From VRUE01 sp963812335 (lineage in GTDB: Bacteria > Actinomycetota > Thermoleophilia > Solirubrobacterales > 70-9): a DNA stretch of 64,000 nt. Positions 53,248 to 62,219 of this stretch are shown piece after piece (within the stretch, counting starts at the first letter, position 1; the number at the start of each line of letters is the position of its first letter). The notes beneath the pieces were generated by a model, which worked only from the letters and a program-made list of their open reading frames with translations, did not search any database and had not been told where the DNA came from. The stretch spans positions 62,001 through 126,000 of the forward strand of contig CAWEUU010000004.1 of NCBI GenBank assembly GCA_963812335.1, read 5' to 3'. A program made the translations under genes and the position numbers.

Positions 53248-54414
53248 TTGTCCCTGGACCTCGACCTGGCTCGGGAGAGATTCGAGTCCTCGACCGATTT
53301 CACGATCGGGCTCGAGGAGGAGTTCGCGATTCTCGACCCGGCGACGCTCGAGCTCGAGCACCGCTTCGAGGAGCTCTACGCGGCATGTCAGAAGGACAAC
53401 GTGCTGGCAGGCTCGGCCGCGGGCGAGCTGATCGCCTCGGAGATCGAGATCCGCTCCGGCCGCTCGGAGAGCTTCGCCGCGGCGGTAGCGGCCCAGCGCG
53501 AGCACCGCAATGGGCTTTTCGAGCTGGCTGACCGCGCCGGCCTCGCGCTTGCGGCGATGGGCACCCATCCCTGGGCCGACTACCGCGACCAGCGGATCAT
53601 CGACACGCCGCACTACAACCGGCTGCGCAACGAACTCGGGTACGTCGCCCAACGCAACAACACCTGGAGCCTGCACGTGCACATGGGCGTGCGCGGCGCC
53701 GACCGCGCGATCGCCGTTTGCGACTGGCTGCGCGAGTTGCTGCCGCTGCTGCTAGCGGTCTCCGCCAACTCGCCCTTCCTCGACCGCCGTGACAGCGGCC
53801 TGCACACGGTTCGCACCGAGACCTTCACCCGCACCTTCCCCCGCTGCGGCGTGCCCAGCCCGTTCGTCGACTGGCGGCGCTACGCCGAGTTCATCGCGAC
53901 GCTGCAGAGCACCGGCACCGTGGTCGAGTCGACTCAGCTGTGGTGGAGCGTGCGCCCTCACCACGAATTCGGCACGGTCGAGGTGCGGATCTGTGACGCG
54001 CAGACTCGCGGCGAGGAGTCCTTCGGCCTGGCCGGCCTGATCGCCGCCTGCATCGCCCAGACCGCGCTCGACTACGACGAGCGCGGCTACGGAGGGGCCG
54101 GCGCGCCGCTGGCCGACCGCGAGATCGAGGAGAACCTGTGGCGGGCGATCCGCCACGGGATGAGCGGCAAGCAGATCGACTTCCGCAAGGGAGCGGAGGT
54201 CGAGGCGCGGGCGGCGCTGGAGGGAGTGCTCGAATGGACCGCTCCCGCCCGGGCGGCGCTCGGCATCGAACCTCGCCTGCCCGAGCGCAACGGTGCCCAG
54301 CGGGCGCGCGAGTCGCTCGACGCCGGGCTCTCGATCGAGGACATCTACCGCGACGCGGTGCGGGAGACGCAGCGCACCTATCCGCATGCCCTTATAGACT
54401 CCCGCGCCGCTTAA
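53248..54414 (+). CDS. Carboxylate-amine ligase, YbdK / glutamate-cysteine ligase 2 family
   Basis: This 388-residue GCS2-type ligase starts TIGLEEEFAILDPATLELEH. It has ELIASEIEIRSGRSESF, NTWSLHVHMGVRGADRAI, SANSPFLDRRDSGLHTVRTE and ARARESLDAG-like carboxy segments. These enzymes form a gamma-glutamyl or similar amide bond with ATP; the true substrate of YbdK proteins is uncertain, and in actinobacteria an alternative is an EgtA-like role. Start is TTG at 53248 with AAGGAG 12 nt upstream. Confidence 0.87.
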   Translation: MSLDLDLARERFESSTDFTIGLEEEFAILDPATLELEHRFEELYAACQKDNVLAGSAAGELIASEIEIRSGRSESFAAAVAAQREHRNGLFELADRAGLALAAMGTHPWADYRDQRIIDTPHYNRLRNELGYVAQRNNTWSLHVHMGVRGADRAIAVCDWLRELLPLLLAVSANSPFLDRRDSGLHTVRTETFTRTFPRCGVPSPFVDWRRYAEFIATLQSTGTVVESTQLWWSVRPHHEFGTVEVRICDAQTRGEESFGLAGLIAACIAQTALDYDERGYGGAGAPLADREIEENLWRAIRHGMSGKQIDFRKGAEVEARAALEGVLEWTAPARAALGIEPRLPERNGAQRARESLDAGLSIEDIYRDAVRETQRTYPHALIDSRAA

Positions 54415-54432
54415 AACGACGGAGGAATCAAC

Positions 54433-56520
54433 TTGACCAGTTTCTTGACCGACTACGGAGTCGTCGTCGCGCTCGTATGCGCCGGCGCGGCTGTTCTCTA
54501 CGGATTGATCATCACGCAGCGCCTGCTGGCGAAATCGCCGGGCAACGAGCGCATGCAGGAAATCTCAGGTGCGGTGCAGGAAGGCGCCAAGGCCTACCTC
54601 AACCGCCAGTACACGATCATCGCGGCGGTCGCCGTGCCGATCGCGATCCTGCTGCTCGTGCTGCAGAACTGGGAGACCGCGGTCGGTTTCGTGATCGGTG
54701 GCGTCTTCTCCGGTGCGGCCGGCTTCATCGGCATGAACCTCTCCGTGCGCGCCAACGCGCGCGTGGCCGAGGCTGCCCGTGGCGGCGTGCCGCCGGCGCT
54801 CGACGTCGCCTTCAAGGGCGGCTCGGTGACCGGCATGCTCGTCGTCGGCCTCGCCCTGCTCGGCGTCGCTGGCTACTACGGCATCCTCGTTGCCACCGGC
54901 TCAACCGACAAGCACGCGGTCGACGCGCTCGTCGGCCTCGGCTTCGGCGGCTCGCTGATCTCCGTCTTTGCCCGGCTCGGCGGCGGCATCTTCACCAAGG
55001 CCGCCGACGTCGGAGCCGACCTGGTCGGCAAGGTCGAGGCGGGGATCCCCGAGGACGATCCCCGCAACCCGGCCGTGATCGCCGACAACGTCGGCGACAA
55101 CGTCGGCGACTGCGCCGGCATGGCGGCCGACCTGTTCGAGACCTATGTCGTCACCTCGGTCGCGGTGATGCTGCTCGGCGTGCTCACCTTCACCGGCGCC
55201 GGCGGCGAGTTCCTGCGTGAGGTGGCGATCTACCCGCTGGTGATCGGCGGCGTCGCGATCATCGCCTCGATCATCGGGGCGCTTGCCGTGCGGACAAAAA
55301 CCGACCGGGTCGAGGGCGCCCTCTACACCGGCGTGATCATCTCCGGGATCCTCTCGATCGCGGCCTTCTACCCGATCACCGACTGGATGATGAGCGAGCC
55401 GGTGCGGCTCGGGCTCAGCACCGCCGCCGATGCGGTGAGCGTCACCGACCTCTGGCTCTGCGCGGTGATCGGCGTCGCCGTGACGGCGCTGCTTTTTGTC
55501 ATCACCGAATTCTATACCGCGACCCGCTTCCGTCCGGTGAAGACGATCGCGCAGGCCTCGGAGACCGGGCACGCGACGAACATCATCCAGGGCCTGGCCC
55601 AGGGCTTCCAGTCGACCGCCGCCCCGGCGCTGGTGATCGCGCTGGCGATCCTCGCCGCCAACGAGCTGGCCGGGATCTACGGCATCGGCATCGCCGTGAT
55701 GGCGCAGCTCTCGCTCTGCGGGCTGATCGTTGCCCTCGACGCCTTCGGGCCGATCACCGACAACGCCGGCGGCATCGCCGAGATGGCGGAGCTGCCCGAG
55801 GAGGTGCGCAACGTCACCGACCCGCTCGACGCGGTCGGCAACACGACCAAGGCGGTCACCAAGGGCTACGCGATCGGCTCCGCCGCGCTCGCCGCGCTGG
55901 TGCTGTTCGCCGCCTTCAAGAGCGAGCTCGGCGACGAGGCTCCGGCCGGGTTCGATCTCAACTCCCTGTTCAACCTCTCTTCGCCCGAGGTGCTGATTGG
56001 GTTGATCGTCGGCGGGATGATGGTCTACCTGTTCTCCGCGCTGGCGATCGAGGCGGTTGGCCGTGCCGGCGGCCAGGTGGTCGAACAGGTGCGCGAGCAG
56101 TTCCGCGAACACCCGGGGATCATGGAGGGGACCGAAAAGCCTGACTACGCCAAAACGGTCAGCATCGTCACCCTGGCGGCGCAGAAAGAGATGATCCTGC
56201 CCGCCCTGATCCCGATCCTCGTTCCGGTCGTGGTCGGCCTGCTCAGCGTTGATGCGCTTGGCGGCCTGCTGATCGGCGTGATCGTCGTCGGCCTCTTCGC
56301 GGCGATCTCGATGACTGCCGGCGGCGGCGCCTGGGACAACGCCAAGAAGCTGATCGAGGACGGCGCCCACGGCGGCAAAGGCTCACCGGCCCACGAAGCG
56401 TCGGTGACCGGCGACACGGTCGGCGACCCCTACAAGGACACGGCCGGCCCGGCGATCAACCCGATGATCAAGGTCGCCAACATCGTCGCGATCCTGATCA
56501 TCCCCATCGTCCACTTCTGA
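54433..56520 (+). CDS. hppA: Membrane-bound H+-translocating pyrophosphatase (K+-independent type)
   Basis: This 695-residue integral membrane pump has about 16 helices and couples pyrophosphate hydrolysis to proton export. Active-site blocks: GGIFTKAADVGADLVGKVEA, IADNVGDNVGDCAGMAADLF, and late GAWDNAKKLIEDG, GDTVGDPYKDTAGPAINPM. The diagnostic position in GNTTKAVTKGYAIGSAAL is Lys473, which marks the K+-independent subfamily; K+-dependent enzymes have Ala there. TTG start with GGAGGA about 8 nt upstream. Confidence 0.95.
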   Translation: MTSFLTDYGVVVALVCAGAAVLYGLIITQRLLAKSPGNERMQEISGAVQEGAKAYLNRQYTIIAAVAVPIAILLLVLQNWETAVGFVIGGVFSGAAGFIGMNLSVRANARVAEAARGGVPPALDVAFKGGSVTGMLVVGLALLGVAGYYGILVATGSTDKHAVDALVGLGFGGSLISVFARLGGGIFTKAADVGADLVGKVEAGIPEDDPRNPAVIADNVGDNVGDCAGMAADLFETYVVTSVAVMLLGVLTFTGAGGEFLREVAIYPLVIGGVAIIASIIGALAVRTKTDRVEGALYTGVIISGILSIAAFYPITDWMMSEPVRLGLSTAADAVSVTDLWLCAVIGVAVTALLFVITEFYTATRFRPVKTIAQASETGHATNIIQGLAQGFQSTAAPALVIALAILAANELAGIYGIGIAVMAQLSLCGLIVALDAFGPITDNAGGIAEMAELPEEVRNVTDPLDAVGNTTKAVTKGYAIGSAALAALVLFAAFKSELGDEAPAGFDLNSLFNLSSPEVLIGLIVGGMMVYLFSALAIEAVGRAGGQVVEQVREQFREHPGIMEGTEKPDYAKTVSIVTLAAQKEMILPALIPILVPVVVGLLSVDALGGLLIGVIVVGLFAAISMTAGGGAWDNAKKLIEDGAHGGKGSPAHEASVTGDTVGDPYKDTAGPAINPMIKVANIVAILIIPIVHF

Positions 56521-56573
56521 TTCCCGACCCGCTGATCAACGTCTCCGACTTCGAGAGGGCCGCCTCTCAGAAG

Positions 56574-57611
56574 TTGGAGGCGGGGGTCGCGGGGTACTTC
56601 TTCGGCGGGGCCGGGGATGAGTTGACGCTTGCCGAGAACGTCGCGGCGTGGCAGGGATGGCGACTGCGGCCGCGGGCCCTGGCGGGGCTGAAAGCCTGGT
56701 CGACGAAGGCGGAGCTGCTGGGAGCTGAGGTCTCGATGCCGGTGCTGGTCGCGCCGGTCGCCTACCAGGGGCTGGTCGATCCCGAGGGCGAGGCGGCGAT
56801 GGCACGGGCGGCCGCCGCAGAGGGGACGGTGATGTGCCTCTCGACCCTGGCGACGATGCGGCCGGGTCCGGTCGCCGAGGCGGCACCGGGCGGGCGGCGC
56901 TGGTTCCAGCTTTACTGCTTCGAGGACGAGGCGGTGACCCGGGCGCTGGTCGATGAGGCGGTCGGCTGCGGCTACGAGGCCATTGTGGTGACGGTTGACG
57001 CGCCGCGCGGGGGCAACCGCGAGCGCGACCGGTACACCGGCTTCGAAATCCCCGAGGAGGTTGGCGTGCCGAGCGTCGAAGCCGCGCTCGGGTCTGGCCG
57101 GGCGGTGACGATCGAGGAGACCTTTGACCTCATGGATGCGGCTCTGTCGTGGTCCGACCTCGGGAAACTGGCCGCCGAGTGCCGCGTGCCGGTCCTGGTC
57201 AAGGGAGTGGTCACGGCCGAGGACGCGGTGCTGGCGGTCGAGCACGGTGCCGCCGGGATCGTCGTCTCCAACCACGGCGGCCGCCAGCTCGACCGCTGCA
57301 TCGCCACCGCCGAGGCCCTACCCGAGGTCGTCGATGCGGTCGAAGGGCGCGCGCCGGTCCTCGTCGACGGCGGCATCCGCCGTGGCGTCGACATCGCGAT
57401 CGCGCTGGCACTTGGCGCCGATGCGGTGCTGGTCGGCAGGCCGGCGCTCTGGGGTCTCGCCGTCGACGGCGAGACCGGCGCCCGGCGGGTGCTGGAGACG
57501 CTGCGCAAGGAGTTCGAGCTGACCCTGGCGCTCTGCGGCTGCGCCTCGCCCGCCGAGCTTGACCGCGCTCACCTGCGGCGGGCACCGGCGGCCCCCGTAT
57601 ATTCGGCCTGA
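56574..57611 (+). CDS. FMN-dependent alpha-hydroxy-acid oxidising enzyme
   Basis: This protein of about 345 residues has a TIM barrel of the lactate/glycolate oxidase family: MPVLVAPVAYQGLVDPEGE, WFQLYCFEDEAVTRALVDEA, VTVDAPRGGNRERD, VLVKGVVTAEDAVLAVEHGA, catalytic IVVSNHGGRQLDR (His-Gly-Gly-Arg) and VLVDGGIRRGVDIA. It oxidises an L-2-hydroxy acid with FMN. The TTG at 56574 is the first standard start, but family-like sequence (INVSDFERAASQKL) begins upstream, near a CTG at 56517 overlapping the hppA stop. The real start is therefore uncertain. Confidence 0.87.
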   Translation: MEAGVAGYFFGGAGDELTLAENVAAWQGWRLRPRALAGLKAWSTKAELLGAEVSMPVLVAPVAYQGLVDPEGEAAMARAAAAEGTVMCLSTLATMRPGPVAEAAPGGRRWFQLYCFEDEAVTRALVDEAVGCGYEAIVVTVDAPRGGNRERDRYTGFEIPEEVGVPSVEAALGSGRAVTIEETFDLMDAALSWSDLGKLAAECRVPVLVKGVVTAEDAVLAVEHGAAGIVVSNHGGRQLDRCIATAEALPEVVDAVEGRAPVLVDGGIRRGVDIAIALALGADAVLVGRPALWGLAVDGETGARRVLETLRKEFELTLALCGCASPAELDRAHLRRAPAAPVYSA

Positions 57612-57635
57612 GTGACCGTTCTCCTGACCTGATCG

Positions 57636-59534
57636 ATGGCCCAGCGGATCCCGAGAGACGAATCGCTGAGCCGCGTGCACGGTGTCGGCGCGCTGTTCTC
57701 GGCCGCCTACGGCAACGTCGGCTCCTCGATCTACTACGCGCTCGGCGTTACCGCGGCCTTCGCCCTCGGCCTGACCCCGGTCGCCTTCGCGATCACCGGG
57801 ATCATCTTCATGTTCACCGCGGCCACCTACGCCGAGGCGACGGTTATGTACCCCGAAGCCGGCGGCTCCTCCAGCTTCGCCCGCCATGCCTTCAACGAGC
57901 TGGTCAGCTTCGTCGCCGCCTGGGGGCAGATGCTGAACTACGTGATCACGGTCGCGATCTCGGCCTACTTCGTGCCGCATTACCTGGCCGTGTTCTGGCG
58001 GCCGCTGCACCACGGGCCCGGCGACATCATCCTCGGCGCGATCCTGATCGCGGCGCTGGCGCTGCTCAACATCCGTGGCTCGCAGGAGTCGGCGAAATTG
58101 AACCTGGTGCTGGCGATCGCCGACCTCGCCACCCAGGTAATCCTGGTCGCGATCGGCATCGTCCTCGTGCTCAGCCCGGAGATCCTGGTCGACAACATCA
58201 ACCTCGGCGTCGCCCCCAGCTGGAGCGACTTCGCGCTGGGCATCGCGGTCGGGATGATCGCCTACACCGGGATCGAGACGATCTCCAACATGGCCGAGGA
58301 GGCCAAGGACGCGGCGCGGACCATCCCGCGCGCCGTCGGCTTCACGGTCGCGGCGGTGCTCGGCCTCTACCTGTTGATCCCGGTCGTCGCGCTCTCGGCG
58401 ATGCCGGTCACGCTCAACGAGGCTGGGGTCTACACGACCGAACTCGGAAAGGAGTTCGCCAACGACCCGATTCTCGGCATCGTCGAGAACCTCGGGCTCA
58501 CCGGCGGGATGACCGAAGCGCTGCGCTTCTACGTCGGCATCCTCGCCGCGGTGATCCTGCTGATCGCGACCAACGCCGGGCTGATCGGCGTCTCGCGGCT
58601 GACCTACTCGATGGGCCAGTACCGGCAGCTGCCCGAGGGCCTGCGCCAGGTCCACCCGCGCTACCGCACCCCCTACATCGCGATCCTCGTCTTCGCCGCC
58701 GTGGCGATGGTGACCTTGATTCCGGGCAAGACCGAGTTTCTGGCGACGATGTACTCGTTCGGCGCGATGCTCTCCTTCACCATCGCCCACGTCTCGGTGG
58801 TCCAGCTGCGCCGCGCGCAGTCCGAGCGCGAGCGGCCGTGGAAGGCGCCGCTCAACTTCCGCGCCTTCGGCACGCTGGTACCGCTGACCGCGGTGCTCGG
58901 CGGGCTCGGCACCTTCGCCGCCTGGATCGTGGTGATGGCGCTCAATCCGCAGACGCTGGCAGTTGGGCTCGGCTGGATGGCGCTGGGGATCCTCGTCTAC
59001 GTGCTCTACCGCCGCAACCAGCGCCTGCCGTTGACCGAGACGGTCAAGGTCGTCACGCCGGAGCCGCTCGGGGTCGAGGAGATCGAGTACCGCAGTGTCA
59101 TGGTCGCGTTCAAAGACGGCGAGCCGTTCTCCGAGGAGATGGTGGCGACCGCGGTCAAGCTGGCCTCGAAACGACGCCGCGGGATTCACGTCCACTCGCT
59201 GCTGACCATACCCACCCACCTGCCGCTCGACGCGGAGATGCGCGAGTCCGAGGCCGAGGCGCAGAGCAAGGTCGAGCAGGCGAAGCTGATCGGCGGCCAG
59301 CGCGTTACCGGCCACGTCGACCGCGTGCGACCGGGCCAGGCGGGCTACTCGATCGCCGAGGAGGCGAAGCTGATCAACGCCGCTGCGGTCGTCGTCTGGC
59401 TGCGCTACCGCGACGGCAAGCCGCTCTACGACAAGACTCTGCAGACGGTGCTTGGCGAGCGGCCCTGCCGGGTGATCGTCGTCTCCGAGAAAGGCGCCCG
59501 CCGGGGCGCCGACTCGACCCCCTCGCTCGCCTAG
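57636..59534 (+). CDS. APC-superfamily permease with USP-like tail (1)
   Basis: This 632-residue protein has about 12 membrane helices from residue 15 to 460 (SAAYGNVGSSIYYALGV is the APC substrate loop; MYPEAGGSSSFARHAFNE follows). A cytoplasmic domain of about 150 residues with UspA-like strands follows (YRSVMVAFKDGEPFSEEMVA, PCRVIVVSEKGARRG). The same layout occurs in KimA-type K+ importers and in some amino-acid permeases; the substrate is unknown. Two TrkA/RCK proteins nearby favour a cation role. TATATT lies 34 nt upstream. Confidence 0.82.
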   Translation: MAQRIPRDESLSRVHGVGALFSAAYGNVGSSIYYALGVTAAFALGLTPVAFAITGIIFMFTAATYAEATVMYPEAGGSSSFARHAFNELVSFVAAWGQMLNYVITVAISAYFVPHYLAVFWRPLHHGPGDIILGAILIAALALLNIRGSQESAKLNLVLAIADLATQVILVAIGIVLVLSPEILVDNINLGVAPSWSDFALGIAVGMIAYTGIETISNMAEEAKDAARTIPRAVGFTVAAVLGLYLLIPVVALSAMPVTLNEAGVYTTELGKEFANDPILGIVENLGLTGGMTEALRFYVGILAAVILLIATNAGLIGVSRLTYSMGQYRQLPEGLRQVHPRYRTPYIAILVFAAVAMVTLIPGKTEFLATMYSFGAMLSFTIAHVSVVQLRRAQSERERPWKAPLNFRAFGTLVPLTAVLGGLGTFAAWIVVMALNPQTLAVGLGWMALGILVYVLYRRNQRLPLTETVKVVTPEPLGVEEIEYRSVMVAFKDGEPFSEEMVATAVKLASKRRRGIHVHSLLTIPTHLPLDAEMRESEAEAQSKVEQAKLIGGQRVTGHVDRVRPGQAGYSIAEEAKLINAAAVVVWLRYRDGKPLYDKTLQTVLGERPCRVIVVSEKGARRGADSTPSLA

Positions 59535-59543
59535 AATCGCCGC

Positions 59544-59750
59544 GTGTACCAGGGGTCGATCCGGCTTCTCTCCTTCATCTTCCTCGCCCTGGGCCTGGCC
59601 GTCCTCGTGAGCACCTTCGCCAACGGCGGCGGCCCCCTCTCCCTCGGCGCGCTTCTCGGCATCGCCTTCCTGGCCGTCGGAGGAGCCCGTCTCTGGCTTT
59701 CCGGCTTCTTCCGCGGGTGGCGCGGGGGGAGGGGGGGTTCGCACGGGTGA
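59544..59750 (+). CDS. Small two-helix membrane protein
   Basis: This 68-residue protein has two helices (LLSFIFLALGLAVLVSTFA and LLGIAFLAVGGARLWL) and a Gly/Arg-rich tail. It lies between two APC permeases. The GTG has TAGAAT 6 nt upstream, a probable leaderless start. The stop (TGA) overlaps the next start as GTGA inside a long hairpin. A role as accessory subunit is only inferred from position. Confidence 0.65.
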   Translation: MYQGSIRLLSFIFLALGLAVLVSTFANGGGPLSLGALLGIAFLAVGGARLWLSGFFRGWRGGRGGSHG

Positions 59751-59776
59751 GTCCGCCAACCCCCCCTCCCCCCGCG
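59721..59776. repeat. 19-bp perfect G/C-rich hairpin covering a stop-start overlap
   Basis: The arms 59721-59739 and 59758-59776 are perfect inverted copies (CGC, six G, A, seven G, TT and its complement). The 18-nt loop (59740-59757) contains the TGA of the small membrane gene and the GTG start of the next permease. Confidence 0.75.
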
Positions 59777-61759
59777 ACAGGACCCACGGCTGAAGGCCCC
59801 CACGAGCCAGGTCGTCGTCCCAGGCTCGAGCCGCTGCTGCGCCGCGGCGTAGGCGTCCCCGGCCTCTTCGTCGCCGTCTACTCCTCGGTTGGCTTCTCGA
59901 TCTACTTCGCGCTCGGCGTCGTCGCCGATCGCGGTCTCGGCCTGACGCCACTGATCTTCCTCGCCGCCGGGCTGATGTTCGTCCTGACCACGCTCAGCTA
60001 CGTCGAGGGCGGCGCGATGATCCGCGAACGCGGTGGCTCCTCGAGCTTCGCCCGCCACGCCTTCAACGAGTTGATCGCCTTCATCGCCGGCTGGGCGATC
60101 CTGATCGACTACCTGATCGTCGCCGCGCTGGCCTCGCTCTCGGTGCCGCACTACCTGGAACCGGTGACGCCGGACCTCTCCGGGGAGTGGCAGCAGGTCG
60201 CCGTCGCCGGCGCCGTCATCGTCGCCGCCTGCACGCTGAACATCCTCAACGTGACCGGGCGCGGGCGCGAGCGCACACTGAGCGTGCTGGCGCTCGCCGA
60301 CATCGCACTGCAGGTCACTGTGATCGTCGTCGGCGTCCTCGTCGTCCTGCACCCGGACCGGCTCACCGATCAGATCCATCTCTTCGCCGAGCCGACCGTC
60401 AGGGACATCGTCTACGCCTCGGTGATCGCGATGCTCGCCTACGCTGGGATCGAGGCCGCCGCCGACCTCGCCCCCGACATCGATGTCCGCCCGCGCGACC
60501 TGAAGCGGATCGTCTCGCTCGGCGCCGTGGCCGTGCCGCTGGTCTACGCCGGGATGGCGGCGATCGCGCTGATGGCGGTGCCGGTCGTGATCGGACCGGA
60601 GGGCGCCGAAACCGCGCTCGGCGGCGAGTTCGTCGAGGCGCCCGTGCTCGGCGTGGTCTCCGCCTACGACCCGAACTGGGTCGCCAAGGCGATGCGCTGG
60701 ATCGTCGCCCTGGTTGCCGCGCCGGTGCTCTTCTGGGCGGCGTCGACGGCAATGTTGGGAGTGTCGCGGCACATCTACACGCTGGCGATCAATCGGCAGA
60801 TCCCCAGCTGGCTGGGCAAGCTCGGCGGCCGCCACCCGACCCCGCACGTGGCGATCGTGCTCTCCGGCCTGATCGTGATCGGCCTGATCGTGCCGACCGA
60901 CATCAAGCTGCTCGCCGGCCTTTACGCCTTCGGCGCGTTGCTGGCGATCACGATCGCCCACTTCTCGATTCTGCGCCTGCGGGTCACCGAACCCGACCGC
61001 GGCCGCCCCTTCCGCGTGCCCTGGAACGTCGCCTGGCGCGGGGCGCAACTGCCCGTGCCGACGATCTTCGCCGCGGGGCTCAGCGCCCTCGCCTTCCTCA
61101 GCGTGCTGCTCGTGCACGACACGGCGCGCTGGGTCGGCGGTGGCTGGATGCTCTTCGGCCTCGCCTTCTACGTGATCTACCGCAAGGGGGTCGAGGGCAC
61201 GTCGCTGACCCGGCGGGTATCGGTCACCGAGCGGGCGCTGACCAAGCAGGTTCCGGAGATCGAATACCACAGCCTGCTGGTGCCGGTCTTCGGCTCCGAG
61301 CTCGACGACGACATCGTCGCCACCGCGGGGAGGCTCGCCGCGGCCGAGCACACCGACCGCGATCGCGACGGGACCCGCCTCGCTCTCGTCTACGTCACCG
61401 AGGTGCCGCTGACCGAGTCGCTCGACGCCGAGCTGCCGCCGGCGCGCGCGGAGGAGGCGCGGTTGGCGCTCGAGCGCGCCCGCGACGTTGCCGAGGAGTA
61501 CGCCGACGTCGCCGTCACCACGGAGACGATCCGCGCCCGCAAGGTCGGCGCCGGGATCGTCGAGGCGGCGCGGCGCGGCGGTGTCGAGGCGATCGTGATC
61601 GGCGGCGAGCCGCCGACCAAAATCCGCGGCGGCGCGAGGATGGGTGGGATCGGCGCCGCGAAGCCGGCCGAGATCGGCGCCGCGACCGAGTACGTGCTGA
61701 CGAAAGCGCCCTGCCAGGTTCTCCTCACCGCCCCGCCCGAAACGCCACCGCGGGCGTGA
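59747..61759 (+). CDS. APC-superfamily permease with USP-like tail (2)
   Basis: A 670-residue paralogue of the permease at 57636. About 12 helices follow a Pro-rich start (VSPPTPPPPATGPT): AVYSSVGFSIYFALGVVADR, RERGGSSSFARHAFNELIAF, SVIAMLAYAGIEAAADLAPD. The tail from about residue 490 is USP-like (YHSLLVPVFGSELDDDIVAT, EAIVIGGEPPTKIRGGARMG). Codon use does not differ from its neighbours. The substrate is unknown. Its GTG start lies in the loop of a long hairpin. Confidence 0.82.
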   Translation: MSPPTPPPPATGPTAEGPHEPGRRPRLEPLLRRGVGVPGLFVAVYSSVGFSIYFALGVVADRGLGLTPLIFLAAGLMFVLTTLSYVEGGAMIRERGGSSSFARHAFNELIAFIAGWAILIDYLIVAALASLSVPHYLEPVTPDLSGEWQQVAVAGAVIVAACTLNILNVTGRGRERTLSVLALADIALQVTVIVVGVLVVLHPDRLTDQIHLFAEPTVRDIVYASVIAMLAYAGIEAAADLAPDIDVRPRDLKRIVSLGAVAVPLVYAGMAAIALMAVPVVIGPEGAETALGGEFVEAPVLGVVSAYDPNWVAKAMRWIVALVAAPVLFWAASTAMLGVSRHIYTLAINRQIPSWLGKLGGRHPTPHVAIVLSGLIVIGLIVPTDIKLLAGLYAFGALLAITIAHFSILRLRVTEPDRGRPFRVPWNVAWRGAQLPVPTIFAAGLSALAFLSVLLVHDTARWVGGGWMLFGLAFYVIYRKGVEGTSLTRRVSVTERALTKQVPEIEYHSLLVPVFGSELDDDIVATAGRLAAAEHTDRDRDGTRLALVYVTEVPLTESLDAELPPARAEEARLALERARDVAEEYADVAVTTETIRARKVGAGIVEAARRGGVEAIVIGGEPPTKIRGGARMGGIGAAKPAEIGAATEYVLTKAPCQVLLTAPPETPPRA

Positions 61760-61776
61760 CATCTAGTATCCGACCC

Positions 61777-62217
61777 ATGTTCATCCTGATCGTCGGTTGC
61801 GGCCGGGTCGGCTCCTCGCTCGCGCGCACCATGCTGAGCGAGGGCCACGAGGTCTCCTGCCTCGACGAGGACCCGGAGGCGCACACGCGGCTCGAGGTCG
61901 GCCTCGACAAGGGCTGGGAGGACCTCGGCGGCCGCTTCACCGTCGGCACCGGGCTCGAGACCGACGCGCTGCTCTCGGCCGGGATCGAGCAGGCCGACGC
62001 CTTCATCGCCGCCACCAACGGCGACAACACCAACATCGTGATCGCCCAGATCGCTCAGCGCCGCTACGAGGTGCCGAACGTGATCGCTCGCATCCTCGAC
62101 CCGCTGCGTGCCGAGTGGTACAGCCAGCAGGGCCTGCACACGATCTGCCCGACCCGGGTCGCGATTGACATGCTCGAGAGCGCCGTGCGCGAAGGCGCCC
62201 AGCGCGAGGCGGCATAG
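61777..62217 (+). CDS. TrkA-N (RCK) domain protein, short
   Basis: This 146-residue protein has a single RCK/TrkA amino-terminal Rossmann domain (FILIVGCGRVGSSLARTMLSEGHEV, TGLETDALLSAGIEQADAFI, NTNIVIAQIAQRRYEVPNVIARI). Such domains bind NAD(H), ATP or c-di-AMP and gate K+ transporters. It lacks the TrkA-C domain carried by its neighbour, so they may pair. TAGTAT 7 nt before the ATG suggests a leaderless start. Confidence 0.85.
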   Translation: MFILIVGCGRVGSSLARTMLSEGHEVSCLDEDPEAHTRLEVGLDKGWEDLGGRFTVGTGLETDALLSAGIEQADAFIAATNGDNTNIVIAQIAQRRYEVPNVIARILDPLRAEWYSQQGLHTICPTRVAIDMLESAVREGAQREAA

Positions 62218-62219
62218 CG

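Noticed and set aside
57318..59951. Very long minus-strand frames opposite the permeases (877 and 743 codons), and similar ones opposite ftsI and hppA
   Set aside because: High G+C gives long open antisense frames. These are rich in Arg/Asp/His/Gly with no recognisable motif, while the plus strand encodes clear membrane proteins.
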